Source: Chryseobacterium rhizosphaerae
GTDB taxonomy: Bacteria > Bacteroidota > Bacteroidia > Flavobacteriales > Weeksellaceae
Direction: 5' to 3'
Assembly: GCF_003385455.1 (NCBI RefSeq)
Contig: NZ_QNUF01000015.1
Span: 1 to 64,000 of the forward strand
DNA: 64,000 bases
Positions 9,243-18,755 of the stretch are shown one piece after another (positions within the stretch are counted from its first letter, which is position 1; every line of letters begins with the position of its first letter). The position numbers were made by a program, and so were the translations under genes. The notes under the pieces are model-generated. The model did not search any database, was not told the origin of the DNA, and saw only the letters and a program-made list of their open reading frames with translations.

Positions 9243-9316
9243 GGCTCTTAGTAGTATCAAAGAGTTTACATTACTTGTCGTTATTCTAACCGAGCTGTGG
9301 TGGTTTAAACAGAAAC

Positions 9317-9356
9317 AAAAAAAGCTGTTGTCAATAATTTTGAGAACAGCTTTTTA
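9317..9356. terminator. Bidirectional terminator between convergent iron-uptake genes
   Basis: AAAAAGCTGTT (9319-9329) pairs with AACAGCTTTTT (9345-9355), giving an A run and a T run on opposite sides. It can therefore stop transcription from the receptor gene on the left and the DUF4374 gene on the right. Confidence 0.8.
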
Positions 9357-9401
9357 GTCAAATCAATAGGCTATATTTTCCACGAAATTGATAGGCTATG
9401 A

Positions 9402-10604
9402 TCAGTCATAAAACTTATCGAAACGGGCAAATCCAGAAATCTTATCCGGAAGCTTCATTCCCTTACTTATTTTGTCAGTTTGCAGATCATAGATCCATAC
9501 ATAGTTCCCCCCTTTATTGGCATTGACAGCAATGTATAACTTTTTATTCCGAACAAACATCCCCTGTTCATATGGTTCATCTCCCGGCAGTTCATCCAAT
9601 ACCCGCACTACTTGTTTGGTTTCGATATCTATAATAGCATAGCGGCCATTATAGGCATTCCCTAATGTCGGATCACGGTAGAGAACCACCATCTTATTAT
9701 CCCCCATATACTCGATCACTGTTTCCAGAGATTTACCTCCTACCAGATCGGTAAGATTAATCTGATACCCTGGATCTGGCGAAGTTGCCCCTTTAAGAGC
9801 CCTGAAAAGGTAAATTTTATTTGATCCGGCTCCTACACGTGGAAAGCAGGTATAGTAAAAGGCTTCATTATCCTTGGTAAAAGTAGTTTTGAAATAAGGC
9901 GATCCATTAGCCACACCAGAGCTTCGGCTGTCAGTTACCGAATTGATTACTTTGAAGTTTTTATAATCGATTACCGCAAAATTGTAATAATCCGGAGTGA
10001 TCCATTTACCATTGCGGAAGCTATACTGCAAATAGATATGTCCATCTATATAAGTCATAGCTCCCAGCGAATAGAAATTATAAGCCGTTGGGAAAGGCTG
10101 AAATCCTTCAATCTCACCCTGACGGATAATACTAAGGTCTGAAGTATTGAAAACAGTATAACGTATATGCTGACCATCGCCTGTTTCTCCTACAATAACC
10201 AACGTATTAGCATCTATCCATACATAGCTGGATATATCACTGATATAGGTAAAAGGAACTTCTTTTACAGTCGTCAGCCGATCCTGAGTATATTTAAATT
10301 TTTTGAAGATTCCCTGATCTGTTTTATAGTTATAGATAAACCCGTTTTTAACAATATAAGAATAGGTTCCTTTGGAGTTGATCTCGTCTCCTTCTTTGGT
10401 AATATCCATTTCGCCATTGGTAAGGTCGTTGGTAGCCGTCATATAATGTACGGTATTGGGCCAGCTTCCTAATGCGGAAAGCAGAAAATATTGATAATCT
10501 TTTTCACCACTTTCGGAGCCTCCGGAGCCTGGTTCGCGTTCACAACTAATGATGGATAAACATGCGAGCAGTAAAAATATACTGTTTTTAAAATATTGTG
10601 TCAT
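9402..10604 (-). CDS. DUF4374 lipoprotein, XusB-like siderophore-binding candidate
   Basis: 400 residues. A lipoprotein signal ends at LSIISC (Cys21), so the protein is probably anchored to the outer membrane and may be surface exposed. The rest has a repeated beta-rich pattern consistent with a propeller and matches DUF4374 in length and in stretches such as MTATNDLTNGEMDI and YEQGMFVRNKKLYIAVN. DUF4374 lipoproteins are encoded with TonB receptors and PepSY proteins; the described relative is XusB of Bacteroides, which binds ferric enterobactin. It lies 6 bases after the stop of the receptor gene upstream. Confidence 0.82.
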   Translation of the reverse strand: MTQYFKNSIFLLLACLSIISCEREPGSGGSESGEKDYQYFLLSALGSWPNTVHYMTATNDLTNGEMDITKEGDEINSKGTYSYIVKNGFIYNYKTDQGIFKKFKYTQDRLTTVKEVPFTYISDISSYVWIDANTLVIVGETGDGQHIRYTVFNTSDLSIIRQGEIEGFQPFPTAYNFYSLGAMTYIDGHIYLQYSFRNGKWITPDYYNFAVIDYKNFKVINSVTDSRSSGVANGSPYFKTTFTKDNEAFYYTCFPRVGAGSNKIYLFRALKGATSPDPGYQINLTDLVGGKSLETVIEYMGDNKMVVLYRDPTLGNAYNGRYAIIDIETKQVVRVLDELPGDEPYEQGMFVRNKKLYIAVNANKGGNYVWIYDLQTDKISKGMKLPDKISGFARFDKFYD

Positions 10605-10610
10605 GGTTTT

Positions 10611-12971
10611 TTACTTAAGTAGATATCTGAATTTTATGTAGAAAGCACGTCCCTGCTTCTGAAGTTTGAAATTGTCATAAGCCAGCGCATCACTAAGGTT
10701 GGTTACATCGAAGGCCAAATTATACCTTCCGTTCTTCATGGAGTAACTGATCCCTATATTGTGCAAAGTTTGTCTGGGGATCACCGGAATATTTTGTGGA
10801 TTCCCATAGGATTTCCAGTTTTTGTAAAACCACTCGGTCATCTGTAGTCCGTAGTAAAGCTCTACACGGCTGTCTCTCTGCAACCAGTCGTCCTTACCAA
10901 TGCTTACATTCATATTTCCAAATAACCAGGGCTGGTTGGGAACATCTTTTTTGTAAGTTGCTGAAACTACATCTTCACTGTTGTTGGCAAATTTTGTATT
11001 GTCATAAGCTTTATTATAGCTCACGTTCATCAGCACATTCAGGAGTCTTTTGTATTGGTAACTCACCTCTCCTTCCAGTCCTCGGGTAAAGATATTGGAA
11101 AGGTTTTCATATTTGAAAGTACTGTTGTACAAATTAGGAACCGTGTAGATAAAATCCTTTGTATCCCGTATGTATCCGGCACCTTCAATACGGAAGGCAT
11201 GTTGCCCCCAATGATGATTATAATACAAACCAACGTTTACATTATTACTGGTTTCAGGCTTCAGATTCATGTTACTGGTTACAGCAACCCCATCTCCGAA
11301 GATTTCCTGTGGCTCTACCAAACGGTAAGAACGTTCAAATGATCCTTTTATCCCCAGTTCTCTCGTAATCCTTACAGTGGTTGCAAAACCGTACCCCCAG
11401 TTGCTAAAATTATCTTTTGCCGGATAATCAGTTCTGGTTACCGGATCGAAAACCATTTTCTGCAGTCCTACACTGTAATATTTACCAAAGAAAATATTCG
11501 TCCAGTGCTTATTGAAAAAATCCTGTTGATAAGCCATAGACAAAATCTGCTTGGTCATCTTCGCCGGAGGTACATCTTCTTTCCTTTCTTCAAGCTGATT
11601 GAATGTGGTATTCTTAAGATAATCGAGTACATAATTGAAGATAAGCTTATGATGCTCAGTTATTCTGTAAGTAGCCCCTACCTGTGAATAAAGGCGGTCT
11701 TCATGCTGCATTATTATACTTCTTCCCCCTTTTTCACTGGTAGCAGAAGGCTCGAAACTACCATCCCAGCTATATTTACGCATAAGGGTATCGGTTGCTT
11801 TCTGGACACTTTTAGAAAAACCGGCATACACATTCACATCCAGACGGTCATTGAAGAGGTTGGCTTTCTTATACTTCATAAAGTAATTATAAGCTTCTCC
11901 GTTTTGCTTTACCCCACCATATACTACTTCCTGGTTAGAGCCCGTCTGTATCTGTTTATCGAAAAGTGATTGTGACATTCCTACAAAGAAAGAATCTGCC
12001 CAGCTTTTGTTTTCAACTCCCACTTCAGCCATCCCAAAAACAGATTGATATCTGTCGTTGAAGCGTTTTAGATTTCTAAACTCATATTCATTTTTGGCAG
12101 CATTCCAGATTTTCATATCCTTCATCAGATAGTTGTTATCCGAGTGGTTATAAAAACTGTTGATGCGCAGGATAACCCCCGTTTTATCATCTTTAAACTG
12201 TCCGTTCAGATTGATACGCTGTGTATTAAAAGATCCTACACTTATACCGGCATCCAGATAATTCCTGCTACTTCCGGGAGTAATAATATTAACTGCTCCA
12301 CCCATTGCATCAGTACTCAGATGAATAGGAACCACGCCTTTATAAATCTCTACACGATCTGCCATGTTGACTGGCAGTGTACTCAGATCTACCCCTTTTC
12401 CAAGCATTTCCAAAGGAACACCGTCTATAAAGAACTTCACGGCTTTACCGGACATTCCGTTGATAGAGAAGTTATAGTCGGAACCTATACCACCCTGCTG
12501 GCGAACTTTAATCCCTGTGGTTCTGTTCAGAACCTGATTAAGATCGGCTGTGGTATTGGCCAATTTAGCCACATCTATAGCATTCACAGTAAAAGCACCG
12601 TCCTGCAGTGCTTTCACTTTACCTTTTCCGTGTACTATGACCTCTTCTACAGCCGCCTGGTCCGCAACCAGCTGAATACTGACCGGAGATATTTCGCCGC
12701 TGAAGTTCATTTTCCTTCTGAGCTTTTTGTACCCATCCAGACTGAAGATCAATACAGCTTCTCCTTTTTTGTAGCTCATCCTGAAATTTCCGTTTTGATC
12801 GGTTTGTGTTTTAATTTTTGTGTTTTCAACAAAAATGTTCACACCGCTTAGCCCCTGTTTTGTGTGATCCTGTACAACTCCCTGAACTGAAAAACCAGTA
12901 TCCTGTGCCCGGATAAGAGAAATTGAAAGAATAAAAATGAGAAAGATAAAAATACGCTGATATAATTTCAT
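10611..12971 (-). CDS. TonB-dependent siderophore receptor with CarboxypepD_reg-like domain
   Basis: 786 residues: a signal peptide (to about 22, IRAQ), a carboxypeptidase-regulatory-like beta sandwich (about 27-110), a plug domain (about 120-235; GSDYNFSINGMSG and VDLSTLPVNMADRVEIYKG) and a barrel ending FYIKFRYLLK. It forms an operon with the DUF4374 lipoprotein. The receptor-lipoprotein pair resembles XusA-XusB, and the matching PepSY gene is on the opposite strand 4 kb away beside a second receptor. Confidence 0.88.
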   Translation of the reverse strand: MKLYQRIFIFLIFILSISLIRAQDTGFSVQGVVQDHTKQGLSGVNIFVENTKIKTQTDQNGNFRMSYKKGEAVLIFSLDGYKKLRRKMNFSGEISPVSIQLVADQAAVEEVIVHGKGKVKALQDGAFTVNAIDVAKLANTTADLNQVLNRTTGIKVRQQGGIGSDYNFSINGMSGKAVKFFIDGVPLEMLGKGVDLSTLPVNMADRVEIYKGVVPIHLSTDAMGGAVNIITPGSSRNYLDAGISVGSFNTQRINLNGQFKDDKTGVILRINSFYNHSDNNYLMKDMKIWNAAKNEYEFRNLKRFNDRYQSVFGMAEVGVENKSWADSFFVGMSQSLFDKQIQTGSNQEVVYGGVKQNGEAYNYFMKYKKANLFNDRLDVNVYAGFSKSVQKATDTLMRKYSWDGSFEPSATSEKGGRSIIMQHEDRLYSQVGATYRITEHHKLIFNYVLDYLKNTTFNQLEERKEDVPPAKMTKQILSMAYQQDFFNKHWTNIFFGKYYSVGLQKMVFDPVTRTDYPAKDNFSNWGYGFATTVRITRELGIKGSFERSYRLVEPQEIFGDGVAVTSNMNLKPETSNNVNVGLYYNHHWGQHAFRIEGAGYIRDTKDFIYTVPNLYNSTFKYENLSNIFTRGLEGEVSYQYKRLLNVLMNVSYNKAYDNTKFANNSEDVVSATYKKDVPNQPWLFGNMNVSIGKDDWLQRDSRVELYYGLQMTEWFYKNWKSYGNPQNIPVIPRQTLHNIGISYSMKNGRYNLAFDVTNLSDALAYDNFKLQKQGRAFYIKFRYLLK

Positions 12972-13435
12972 TATTTATAATTATTATAAACAGCAAAATT
13001 AAAGGTTCCCTATGGATTCCCAAAGGAAAAGACTTATTTATTTTTAATTATTCTAATTAGTATTAACAAACAATATTAAGCAAAAACTGTAAATAGCTTA
13101 GACTCAAACACAACCATTAAGAAACAAGAGTATGGAGTGTTGTCCATATGAAATAAGTCATCTCCATAACAAAACCGAATTCTATCAGTTGACCCATTTT
13201 TTATAGGATTTTGATAAAAAAACAAGGATAAATTAGTTTCTTACCCTTAGATTAATGCTGGTTTTTTAGAAATGACATTACCTGATTGCGTCCTACTTTG
13301 CTAAGATGTTAATTTTTGTCAGCTGCTATATCTATAGACCATTATTATCATTTATATTGACCTGAAATATTGATTATAGGAGGCTATGAAAATAGAAATC
13401 AGAAAACTAAATAATTTTCCACACTCATAAGGTAA
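12972..13435. other. Intergenic region upstream of the receptor operon
   Basis: About 460 bases, AT-rich, holding the promoter of the minus-strand receptor operon by position. I see no convincing gene, Fur box or hairpin. Confidence 0.45.
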
Positions 13436-13459
13436 TTGAGTAGCTTAAAAAATAGAATT

Positions 13460-13759
13460 ATGCTAACAGGAAAAGCAAAAACAGACTTCGAAAAATGGAT
13501 GAAAGACGAGATAATATTTCATCCGGGTACTGGCTTTAATAGCCTTGCTGATAAATTCCAGGCTACCTTAATAATTGAATGGCTGGATTCGGTATTCATT
13601 GTACTGACAATCAACAACACCTACTATGATGGTTTTCATTTTTACTGGGAAATTAATATGGCTAAACCTCTAAGAAGTGACCAAGGTTTTGAAACAAGAC
13701 AATTAGCCACTATTTCAGCAATTGAAAAAGCAAACGAAATATACAATTCTAAATCATGA
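13460..13759 (+). CDS. Hypothetical protein, orphan cassette
   Basis: About 99 residues from the ATG at 13460 (a TTG at 13436 would add eight). It starts MLTGKAKTDFEKWMKDEI and contains FHFYWEINMAKPLRSDQGF. No signal peptide or membrane segment. Its stop overlaps the next small gene (ATGA), so the two are translationally coupled. I do not recognise the family. Confidence 0.65.
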   Translation: MLTGKAKTDFEKWMKDEIIFHPGTGFNSLADKFQATLIIEWLDSVFIVLTINNTYYDGFHFYWEINMAKPLRSDQGFETRQLATISAIEKANEIYNSKS

Positions 13760-13950
13760 GCAACTTTGATTTCTACCATTTCCTAGCAGAAAACAGATAT
13801 CAAAAAGAGACTATACGGGAAGCAAACGGACAGATATTCTGCACCAACTACCAGAAAGAACTTGAAGAGAATACATGGAACTCTCTAACGGTACACAAGG
13901 ACAAAACGATCACCGGCACATCTCCGAAAAATGGATTAGTATTTAAGTAG
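13756..13950 (+). CDS. Small hypothetical protein coupled to the preceding gene
   Basis: 64 residues starting MSNFDFYHFLAENRYQKET, soluble, no known motif. It starts inside the stop of the preceding gene (ATGA), which supports that both are real. The stretch after it (about 13998-14115) carries a short frame without a start ending in ELKEGTFSKEQLELA, possibly a remnant of a third small gene. Confidence 0.55.
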   Translation: MSNFDFYHFLAENRYQKETIREANGQIFCTNYQKELEENTWNSLTVHKDKTITGTSPKNGLVFK

Positions 13951-14121
13951 ATTCATCAATCTACTACGAAAGAGAAAGCAGATCATCTTTTAAAGCCAAT
14001 TGAAGATTTTTAACTTCATATAACTTAAATTTTAATTGTGGGATCTGCAGTTGGTTTATTGGAGATGAACTTAAAGAAGGTACATTTTCTAAGGAACAGC
14101 TAGAACTTGCTTAAATATCAA

Positions 14122-14146
14122 AGCCCCAATTAAGGGGCTGTTTTTT
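14122..14146 (+). terminator. Rho-independent terminator
   Basis: AGCCCC (14122-14127) pairs with GGGGCT (14134-14139), then G and a run of six T. It closes the small plus-strand cassette and overlaps the 3' end of the minus-strand HEPN-like gene. Confidence 0.75.
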
Positions 14147-14930
14147 CTATATTTTTATTGCGGATACTAGCTTTCCATTCCTCATAATCCGTACTTTCCC
14201 ATTTACTGTGCAATTCATCTATCACAAATTCAATCACTGAAAGACAAACTTCATTACAATGTAAAAAATAGTTATAATCACATACAATTTTATCATTATC
14301 CTTAGCACGAGATAACGTCTTAGCTTTCTTCAAATATATTTCATTTACAATACCCTCATTGTGCACAAATAGATCTCTAGTTGCTTTCAATTCTATATAA
14401 TTATTGTATTCTGGGCATTTTGATAATTCAACTCCTGTTAGCTCTTTAAATTCTTTCGCGAAATCTTCAGGGGTTTTATATGTTAAATCATTTATTATTC
14501 TTTTAAAAAGATAACTTTTTAATTCCTCGATTGTATCAGTTTCGAGAATTATTCCTGCGTCAATTTTGATTTTACTTCCAATTTTCGAAGGATACTTTTG
14601 TAAAATCTCATGTAGAACTTGTACGAAAGCTTGTTCAACTAAGCTAACTAGTTTATATAGACCATCTATTGGTAACTGGTCCATACATAATGTCTTTAAT
14701 CTTTGTCCAAGAAAAACTTTATCATAGGAATATTCTCCCAACATCACTTCACCACTTTCTTTATGTATACCAATTGGTGTTTTAATTTTCAGCAAATCTC
14801 CTTCTTTAATTTCAATATTTTGATAGTAAAAATTAAGGGAAGCTTCTGAAAGTGTAATTCTTTCGCCAATATCAAATAATAAATGCTTGTATTCTCTTAC
14901 TGTCTTAAATAATTTATTCCCGAAACTCAT
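14130..14930 (-). CDS. HEPN-like protein (candidate ribonuclease)
   Basis: 266 residues, mostly helical, no membrane segment. Near the C-terminal third it has ATRDLFVHNEG with R185 and H190, a match to the RX4-6H signature of HEPN ribonucleases; the surrounding helices (LVSLVEQAFVQVLHEIL and FLHCNEVCLSVIEFVIDEL) fit a RiboL-PSP-type HEPN fold. HEPN proteins act as RNA-cutting toxins or defence effectors. A 95-residue gene lies upstream on the same strand, but a terminator separates them. The HEPN call rests on one short motif and is uncertain. Confidence 0.6.
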   Translation of the reverse strand: MSFGNKLFKTVREYKHLLFDIGERITLSEASLNFYYQNIEIKEGDLLKIKTPIGIHKESGEVMLGEYSYDKVFLGQRLKTLCMDQLPIDGLYKLVSLVEQAFVQVLHEILQKYPSKIGSKIKIDAGIILETDTIEELKSYLFKRIINDLTYKTPEDFAKEFKELTGVELSKCPEYNNYIELKATRDLFVHNEGIVNEIYLKKAKTLSRAKDNDKIVCDYNYFLHCNEVCLSVIEFVIDELHSKWESTDYEEWKASIRNKNIEKTAP

Positions 14931-14956
14931 AGTTATTTAGTTTTATGACAAATATA

Positions 14957-14983
14957 ATAAAAAGCCCTCTCAAAGAGAAGGCT
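14957..14983 (-). terminator. Terminator of the 95-residue gene
   Basis: On the minus strand, AGCC.TCTC (14963-14971) pairs with GAGA.GGCT (14975-14983), followed by a T run and the sequence TATTA. Confidence 0.65.
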
Positions 14984-15007
14984 GTAAACTATAATAATGT
15001 TTTAAGA

Positions 15008-15295
15008 TTAATGTTCCCAATCTATTTCTAATCTAACAATCCTTGTTGGTATAAATTCTAAATTTTCAGTAGATCTAATATTAAGATGACGGTAGTTAGC
15101 TCCCGTTCCTTTTGAAATAGCTTGAGTATTTATGTTGTAAATATCCGGTTTGCTAATTTTCAAATTCTCAAAAGGGTTAACTATATTTTTTGTCATTTCA
15201 CTTAATTCCTTTCCTAGCTTACCCATTTCTGCTGCTACTTCCATAATTTTCTCCATTTCAGGTTTTGTCATTAATACATTTATTTCCTGCTTCAT
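15008..15295 (-). CDS. Small hypothetical protein
   Basis: 95 residues. The first half is a charged amphipathic helix (TKPEMEKIMEVAAEMGKLG and KELSEMTKNIVNPF), and the C-terminus ends RIVRLEIDWEH. Not recognised. It precedes the HEPN-like gene on the same strand, but a terminator lies between, so a toxin-antitoxin pairing is only a thought. Confidence 0.55.
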   Translation of the reverse strand: MKQEINVLMTKPEMEKIMEVAAEMGKLGKELSEMTKNIVNPFENLKISKPDIYNINTQAISKGTGANYRHLNIRSTENLEFIPTRIVRLEIDWEH

Positions 15296-15813
15296 AACCT
15301 ATATGCCATTTGTTTAGATGGTCTTATCTCTAATATGGTGAAATTATTTTAGTTAGACAATAGTTACACTGTATTTTTTGTAATTTCTTTTGCCGGAATT
15401 TGCATTTCTTTCTTAATCTCCTCTTTTTATCCACGTCCTTTATTTCTGCTTTTTCAATTGTGGTTTTCTGGCTAAATAATGGCTAATGTCCGTTTACTAA
15501 CATAAACATTTCAAAGAACTCCGCTTCTTTGTTGAACAGTTTTTAGAATTCTTTTATCTATTATTGTGACACCGCATTCTCCTTTTTAATTACCTCATAT
15601 TGATGTAATATTCGATTAAAATTACAGTTCAAGCCGTCCCATTTTAGCAGTAGACAAAAGGGTTATTCACAAAGGATATCAATTGACATTGAAAAAGATC
15701 CTGTATTTTTTATTTTGCACCTCTTTTGAGAAGATCCCACGGATGTATTCACTCAATTAATCAGAATTTATGTGATTATAAAAGCTTGTCATTACTATAA
15801 AGCAATGAAATGA
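15296..15813. other. Intergenic region with a decayed minus-strand coding remnant
   Basis: About 520 bases with no intact gene. On the minus strand between about 15365 and 15480 there is readable protein-like text in two frames, SQKTTIEKAEIKDVDK and KEEIKKEMQIPAKEITKNTV, ending at a stop. This suggests a frameshifted gene end. The rest is unassigned. Confidence 0.35.
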
Positions 15814-16452
15814 TTATACATCTGTAATTACAATCCGATCAGGGGTTCCAGTACTTAATAATGCAGGATTTGATGCATCAACAAGATATAAAATTTCTGT
15901 AAAGGTTCTGCCTTTTGGTGGTGTACAAGTTGATAAATCGCAGTTTTCGAAACTTACAAAATCTCCGAAATTAGAATTGGAAAAATCACACTTATATAAA
16001 CATGCTTTGGAATCTGGATTAGAATCGTAGATACCGTTAAATGTAACATCCTTGAATTTACCCTCAAAAATGCAATCACGAAATTTACTGCCATTGAAAT
16101 TGACAGTGGTAAATTTTGCTTTTATAAATTTACAATCTATAAACTGTGTAAAATTAAAGTCTTTACTTTTATATTCACAGTTTTCAAAAATGCAATTTTT
16201 ATAAACTCCCTTATGACTACCAAAAGTTGTTTGTGATAAATTAACGTTTTTAAAAACACAATTTTCGAAATTTGATTCATAAAAAATTCTAGAACCTTTT
16301 AAAACTGAGGATTCAAATAAGCAGTTTTCAAAATTAGTATTTTCAAATATAGACATATTGAAATTTGTTTTTGTGAAATCATAATCCACAAAGTTTTGAT
16401 TTGAAAATTTTGTTTTTAGCTCTAAAGTCTTATTTATATAATCTGTTTTCAT
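15814..16452 (-). CDS. Pentapeptide-repeat protein, possible immunity protein
   Basis: About 212 residues from the ATG at 16452 (a TTG at 16479 would add nine). It consists of imperfect pentapeptide repeats with central F or L (NFNMS IFENT NFENC LFESS VLKGS), which would fold as a right-handed quadrilateral beta helix. There is no signal peptide. Pentapeptide proteins often act as decoys or immunity factors, and this one sits downstream of a type VI effector cassette on the same strand, which suggests an immunity-related role. Direct evidence for function is lacking. Confidence 0.75.
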   Translation of the reverse strand: MKTDYINKTLELKTKFSNQNFVDYDFTKTNFNMSIFENTNFENCLFESSVLKGSRIFYESNFENCVFKNVNLSQTTFGSHKGVYKNCIFENCEYKSKDFNFTQFIDCKFIKAKFTTVNFNGSKFRDCIFEGKFKDVTFNGIYDSNPDSKACLYKCDFSNSNFGDFVSFENCDLSTCTPPKGRTFTEILYLVDASNPALLSTGTPDRIVITDV

Positions 16453-16632
16453 AGTATTCAAATAATACTGAGGTGTCAATTTTATCTACAGATGTATCTC
16501 TAAAAGCCGCTCTGGTTTTAAATCTTTTACTTCAATTGCAAACTCACCAGCTGTACATTTATAACGGGTAGACTTCATCTTATTATCAATGGTTTATTGA
16601 TATTTACAAGATCAATTTTTCCAAATTTCGCT

Positions 16633-17367
16633 TTATACTAAATGTCCTTTTTCACCCAATAAATCTCTAATTTGAAGAGCTCTATTCACCATTTCTTCAT
16701 TCTCAGAAAAATCAATTTTAGCATCTAAATAAAACAATGTACCATTCAAAAAATGTTCTTTTATTGTCGAAGAAGGCAAAGTATTAAATAGATCTTTGCT
16801 TGAAAAATAATTAATTAATCCAATCCAATAGCTGAATTCTGATTTTCGTACTCTTCTTCGAAAATCTTCAGTAATAACAACTCCATATATTGGAGTTTCG
16901 AAAAATTCAAGACATAATTTAAACAACTTACTGACGAAATGTAAATCCCCAAATTCACTTAATTCAGCAGTAGGAAGTTCGATAAAAAAATTCCCAACCT
17001 CTTTTTCATTACTGCCACAAGTGATATTGACTGTGACCCTTCCATCATCAACCTTTTCAATATTTGAATAACTATTACCGTAATGTGAACGAGAATAAGA
17101 ATCTAGATGCATGGTTTTATCAGCCTCATCTCTGTTTATATATGCTAATTCCGGGTCTGCAATTTGAGAAAATACGATCTCCTCAAAATTACTCTTATCT
17201 TTATTGAAAATACTTTTTGATGTTGGTTCAGTTCCCCATCCAAATAAATTTTTAAAAACAGGATGAAAACTCTCCAGTTTCAAAAGTATTTCTTTACTAA
17301 AAGCAATATACTCGCGGGGTGTCATCATTTTATTTTTAAATCTGATGATAATTAATCTCTTGTTCAT
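16633..17367 (-). CDS. Imm52-like immunity protein for the Tox-REase-5 toxin
   Basis: 244 residues, soluble. Its place, 14 bases after the toxin gene and on the same strand, and its text (TPREYIAFSKEILLKLESFHP and LFGWG near the N-terminus, FVSKLFKLCLEFFETPIYG and FSYWIGLINYF later) fit Imm52, the family that pairs with Tox-REase-5 toxins (for example TseT and TsiT of Pseudomonas). It should bind and block the toxin in the cytoplasm. The family call is from memory of the pattern and was not searched. Confidence 0.65.
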   Translation of the reverse strand: MNKRLIIIRFKNKMMTPREYIAFSKEILLKLESFHPVFKNLFGWGTEPTSKSIFNKDKSNFEEIVFSQIADPELAYINRDEADKTMHLDSYSRSHYGNSYSNIEKVDDGRVTVNITCGSNEKEVGNFFIELPTAELSEFGDLHFVSKLFKLCLEFFETPIYGVVITEDFRRRVRKSEFSYWIGLINYFSSKDLFNTLPSSTIKEHFLNGTLFYLDAKIDFSENEEMVNRALQIRDLLGEKGHLV

Positions 17368-17381
17368 AATTTCATTTATAT

Positions 17382-18755
17382 TTATTTGGGAGTCACTTTA
17401 ATTGTCACTCCTTCAATACCATAATTATCTAAAATATCCATTATTTGATCCGCCTTCGCTTGGGTTGGTACATGATATTCCAATTTGAAACCTACATCAT
17501 TTGCAATATCCAAATCCTTTTGAATCTCTTTTGCAACCTTGTCCTCTGCCCACTTTTGTCCATGAGGTGGCCATTTATCCCAATCCTTAGCATCAAGTAA
17601 ACTTTTTGTTTCTGGATTAAATCCATCAAATTTTTTCTCACCATTAACCATTCGTTCTGTATCAACAACATATTCGGTATTATCCGGAGCACCAGTAACT
17701 TTCTTTTGATAGGCAGCCCCACTTTTTGGTGTAAATCTATTTTGCCAAGTTCCCGGACCATCATCAGCATTTCCAATTATAAAAGTAGGTTTTTTCTTCC
17801 GGCCAACTTTTACAATTTTTAAGATTCCTTGCTTCAATGCATTAGCAAATTTAGAGATTTTAGCAGATAGTAAAGCTAATCTTTCTGCACCTATTAAGGC
17901 TTTGGCTCCTGTTGTCAGTCCTTTTGCAACAAGGCCAGCGCCTTTACTGCCTGCAACAGCTTCAATTACTGCATAATAAATCTGTCCTACGCTTTCCCCT
18001 ACCTCTCCGGTCTCGCCCCGTTTTACATCTTCAACCGCATTATTTACGGTATTGCCTACCCCTTCAACCAAAGCATCTTTGGTCTTCCTAAAATCCGTTC
18101 CAAAAACCTGATCCATTGCCTGCAGATTGGTATCTCCCAGTAAAGGTCCGGTGGGTCCGGAATAGGCAGCTCCTATCACGGCCATTTTACCCAATCCAAC
18201 CCAGGTTTCTCCTTTCCACATATCATTTGTAAGGAAATTCCAGGTTCCCTCAAGTCCTTGTTTGAACCCTCTGCCTACTCCCTCGGTAAATTTTTTGTCA
18301 TCATCACAAAATAGATCGACAATACTGCCAAAAGGACTGGTAAGTATTCCACCAATTATGTTTGAAGATATTTCCTCCGAAACAAAAGCACTTTCATTGT
18401 TATTCTCATTGGCCAGATCAGCCTCATATTTATCAAAAAATATCTTAATCTTACCTTGTCCTATAGTACATATAGCCTCAGAATCTTCCAGAAGTGGTTT
18501 TTGACTATTGGTAAATACATTTCCTGATTTTGTTTTCGTCCATTCAACACTGGCAAAAACACATGGACCCCCAATTTTTTTACAGGCTCCAAATGGAAGG
18601 ATATTTACGGTAAATTTATTATCGGCGTCTGTTGCCATCATTGGGCCATACAGATTTACTTTTCTAGGGGTTGCGATGAGTTGCGAAGGCGTAGCTCCCA
18701 TATCGCATACCAAAAATACTCCCTCGGGAACATATTTTTTATTTTCATCGCTCAT
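17382..18755 (-). CDS. DUF4280 (PAAR-like) - Tox-REase-5 type VI secretion effector
   Basis: 457 residues from the ATG at 18755; an upstream ATG at 18803 would overlap the previous gene by 59 bases and is less likely. An N-terminal DUF4280 PAAR-like domain (about 8-110; CDMGATPSQLIATP and PFGACKKIGGPC) would cap the VgrG spike. A hydrophobic or Gly-rich linker follows. The C-terminal toxin domain (335-457) contains NTEYVV, KFDGF (D377) and LLDAKDW (D388, K390), matching the D...DxK pattern of a restriction-endonuclease fold nuclease, Tox-REase-5. The likely activity is cutting DNA in rival cells after type VI delivery. Confidence 0.8.
   Translation of the reverse strand: MSDENKKYVPEGVFLVCDMGATPSQLIATPRKVNLYGPMMATDADNKFTVNILPFGACKKIGGPCVFASVEWTKTKSGNVFTNSQKPLLEDSEAICTIGQGKIKIFFDKYEADLANENNNESAFVSEEISSNIIGGILTSPFGSIVDLFCDDDKKFTEGVGRGFKQGLEGTWNFLTNDMWKGETWVGLGKMAVIGAAYSGPTGPLLGDTNLQAMDQVFGTDFRKTKDALVEGVGNTVNNAVEDVKRGETGEVGESVGQIYYAVIEAVAGSKGAGLVAKGLTTGAKALIGAERLALLSAKISKFANALKQGILKIVKVGRKKKPTFIIGNADDGPGTWQNRFTPKSGAAYQKKVTGAPDNTEYVVDTERMVNGEKKFDGFNPETKSLLDAKDWDKWPPHGQKWAEDKVAKEIQKDLDIANDVGFKLEYHVPTQAKADQIMDILDNYGIEGVTIKVTPK

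Noticed and set aside
12144..12851. A 235-codon open frame antisense to the TonB receptor
   Set aside because: It lies fully inside a clear receptor gene, has low-complexity text and no family signs.
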